Assembly (NCBI GenBank): GCA_016124495.1 | Contig: WGNP01000021.1 | Span: forward strand, 42,322-106,321 | Direction: 5' to 3' | From: Hyphomonas sp. | Lineage (GTDB): Bacteria > Pseudomonadota > Alphaproteobacteria > Caulobacterales > Hyphomonadaceae | DNA: 64,000 nt | Shown here: in pieces, positions 62,990 through 64,000 of the stretch | How the letters are laid out: the number at the start of each line of letters is the position of its first letter | How positions within the stretch are numbered: position 1 is the first letter of the stretch | Program-made: the position numbers and the translations under genes | Notes under the pieces: model-generated | What the model was told of the DNA's origin: nothing | The model's input: the letters and a program-made list of their open reading frames with translations, nothing else | Database searches by the model: none

Positions 62990-63795
62990 CGGTCTTTCTG
63001 CGTCCTGAACTCCTCATGCAACGCTACGGCATTACTTCGCCCGAGCAGATTGATCTGGAGGCGTTGGCCTGGCTGCTGAATGCGAGGGTCCGTTACCGTC
63101 CTCTAGACGGGTGCGAAGCGCAGATCATGGGCATCCGGGACAGGGCGATCATCACAATTGATGATCGGGGCGGGCCCGAACGCGCGCGCTTCTCGCTCGG
63201 GCATGAAATTGGCCACTGGCAATGCCACAAGAACCAGAACCTGCATTGCTCGAAAGACGTGATTGGCTCGACCCGGGATACCGGCTCTGGGAAAGAGCGG
63301 CAGGCCGATAGCTATTCTGCCGGACTTCTCATGCCGAGATATATGTTCGAGCCCAGGGTCAAATCGTATGATCGACCATCGTTTCGCTCGATCGGCGAGC
63401 TTGCGGCTGAATTCCGGACCAGTCGTACAGCGACAGCCCTTCGTTTCGTTGACACCGATCCACTCTATTCAATCCTGATCTGCTTCGGTCCAAAGGGCCG
63501 GATCTGGTACCGGAAATCCAGGAACTGGCCCTCGACCCTGGTGCCTGCCAAGGAAGTTGGCGCGGACTCGGAAGTACTAGGTCTCCTGTTCGAGCGGAGC
63601 ACTGAAACGCGCGACGCGCGCCGCGTGCCTGCCAGCATCTATTTCAATGGCAATGACCTCCAGGATGAGGAGGTCTTCGCGCACGCAGTGCGCGCCGGAG
63701 CGAGCGATGAGCCCGCCGGACGGAGTGTCATGGTCCTGGTAGTACCGGTCAGGACCCGTCTGATCGACATCGCGGAGCGCAGAAAAGGATGGTAG
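62986..63795 (+). CDS. ImmA/IrrE-family metalloprotease
   Basis: A 269-residue protein starting at a GTG that overlaps the preceding stop (GTGA). The zinc motif is HEIGH (H73-E74-x-x-H77) in FSLGHEIGHWQCHK, with the third ligand E104 in KERQADSYSAGLLMP, as in ImmA/IrrE proteases. The C-terminal 120 residues are beta-rich and may be sensory. ImmA/IrrE proteases cleave repressors after a stress or DNA-damage signal. Here the likely target is the adjacent acidic protein or an unseen repressor; this is inference. Confidence 0.85.
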   Translation: MTVFLRPELLMQRYGITSPEQIDLEALAWLLNARVRYRPLDGCEAQIMGIRDRAIITIDDRGGPERARFSLGHEIGHWQCHKNQNLHCSKDVIGSTRDTGSGKERQADSYSAGLLMPRYMFEPRVKSYDRPSFRSIGELAAEFRTSRTATALRFVDTDPLYSILICFGPKGRIWYRKSRNWPSTLVPAKEVGADSEVLGLLFERSTETRDARRVPASIYFNGNDLQDEEVFAHAVRAGASDEPAGRSVMVLVVPVRTRLIDIAERRKGW

Positions 63796-63917
63796 AATAG
63801 GATGCTTTGCCGAGCGGCGGTGCGCGCTTGGCCTTCTGGGCAAGGTCTTAGGGATTTTGGGTAACGTCCCATCACGTGGTGTAATTCGTGCACGCCGTCT
63901 CGGCTGCGGTGATGGTT
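63796..63917. other. Short intergenic stretch in the island
   Basis: About 120 bases after the protease gene. No gene, terminator or repeat is convincing. Confidence 0.4.
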
Positions 63918-64000
63918 TCAGTTGCCCACGCCGGGCAGACTGAGAACAGGGTTATCGACGATCCTGGCGAGACTTTCCAGAGACATGTATCGCCGGGTGA
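63918..64000 (-). CDS. C-terminal end of an unseen gene (26 codons)
   Basis: On the minus strand the frame entering from the right edge reads TRRYMSLESLARIVDNPVL..., ending in SLPGVGN and TGA at 63918-63920. The composition is natural, but only 26 residues are visible. No family can be named. It would be transcribed toward the protease gene, convergent with it. Confidence 0.35.
   Translation of the reverse strand, partial: TRRYMSLESLARIVDNPVLSLPGVGN

Larger units (their letters stand above)
58843..64000. mobile_element. Genomic island integrated at tRNA-Pro, left end only
   Basis: The left border is the truncated tRNA-Pro. To its right, composition looks somewhat lower in GC than the rest of the window by eye, and the genes form two divergent accessory operons without housekeeping functions. 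No integrase or transposase is visible within the window. If the tRNA logic holds, the intact tRNA-Pro and integrase lie beyond 64000. The right border is not seen. Confidence 0.65.

Noticed and set aside
1..64000. CRISPR arrays and rRNA genes
   Set aside because: No regularly spaced direct repeats and no 16S/23S-like segments were seen.

Overview
The window looks like an alphaproteobacterial chromosome, most likely of the Hyphomonadaceae/Caulobacterales type. It is GC-rich and carries typical alphaproteobacterial markers: an ATP12-type F1 assembly chaperone, an NDUFS4-like complex I subunit, a dCTP deaminase divergent from metZ-apaG, crcB-rluC-HAD, and many acyl-CoA enzymes. The genus is inferred from gene content only; no search was run.

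Layout. 1-9.0 kb: a truncated lipoprotein, a tandem universal stress protein, a DUF6629 membrane protein, a DsbA-like lipoprotein, an M48/TPR protease and a complete ferric-iron ABC operon (binding lipoprotein, permease, ATPase) with a repeat/palindrome cluster upstream. 9.2-18.3 kb: thiO-like oxidase, a Rid-fold protein, acyl-CoA dehydrogenase, sulfotransferase, rlmB, tRNA-Tyr and tRNA-Gly, a methyltransferase and an SLC13 transporter. 18.4-22.4 kb: the Anbu operon (circularly permuted ATP-grasp, alpha-E, transglutaminase, Anbu peptidase). 22.5-30.4 kb: amino-acid permease, a PA2779/PA2778-like pair, dcd, metZ, apaG, a lipoprotein and an acyl-CoA dehydrogenase. 30.5-38.7 kb: a galactose/galactoside cluster (galT-galK-galM, GH42, GH36, a fructokinase-like ROK kinase) with no transporter or regulator inside it. 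38.7-42.3 kb: a GH130 phosphorylase paired with a GT4/toroid fusion. 42.5-58.8 kb: an HU protein with a lysine-rich N-terminal tail, tRNA-Gly(CCC), crcB-rluC-HAD, amidohydrolases, ATP12, small secreted proteins, pccB, TesB, a FATP-type acyl-CoA synthetase, tRNA-Arg and the complex I subunit.

At 58843-58893 the 3' portion of a tRNA-Pro(TGG) gene ends abruptly. I read this as one attachment site of an integrated island that continues past the right edge of the window. The island cargo is the most interesting part. A minus-strand operon encodes a Ubl-Ubl-E2 fusion, a JAMM-E1 fusion with an intact HxH-x7-SxxD motif, and a DUF6527 protein, which together make a bacterial ubiquitin-like conjugation/deconjugation cassette. 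A divergent plus-strand operon with translationally overlapping genes encodes a sigma-70-family factor, a small acidic helical protein and an ImmA/IrrE metalloprotease. A 9-bp inverted repeat lies in the shared 148-bp intergenic region. My working model is a protease-controlled sigma switch driving a ubiquitin-like, probably anti-phage or stress, modification system. The module composition is read from the sequence; the regulation and role are inference.

Limits: no database or structure search was run. Family calls rest on motif recognition, TM and signal-peptide calls are by eye, and several starts were chosen from visible Shine-Dalgarno sequences.
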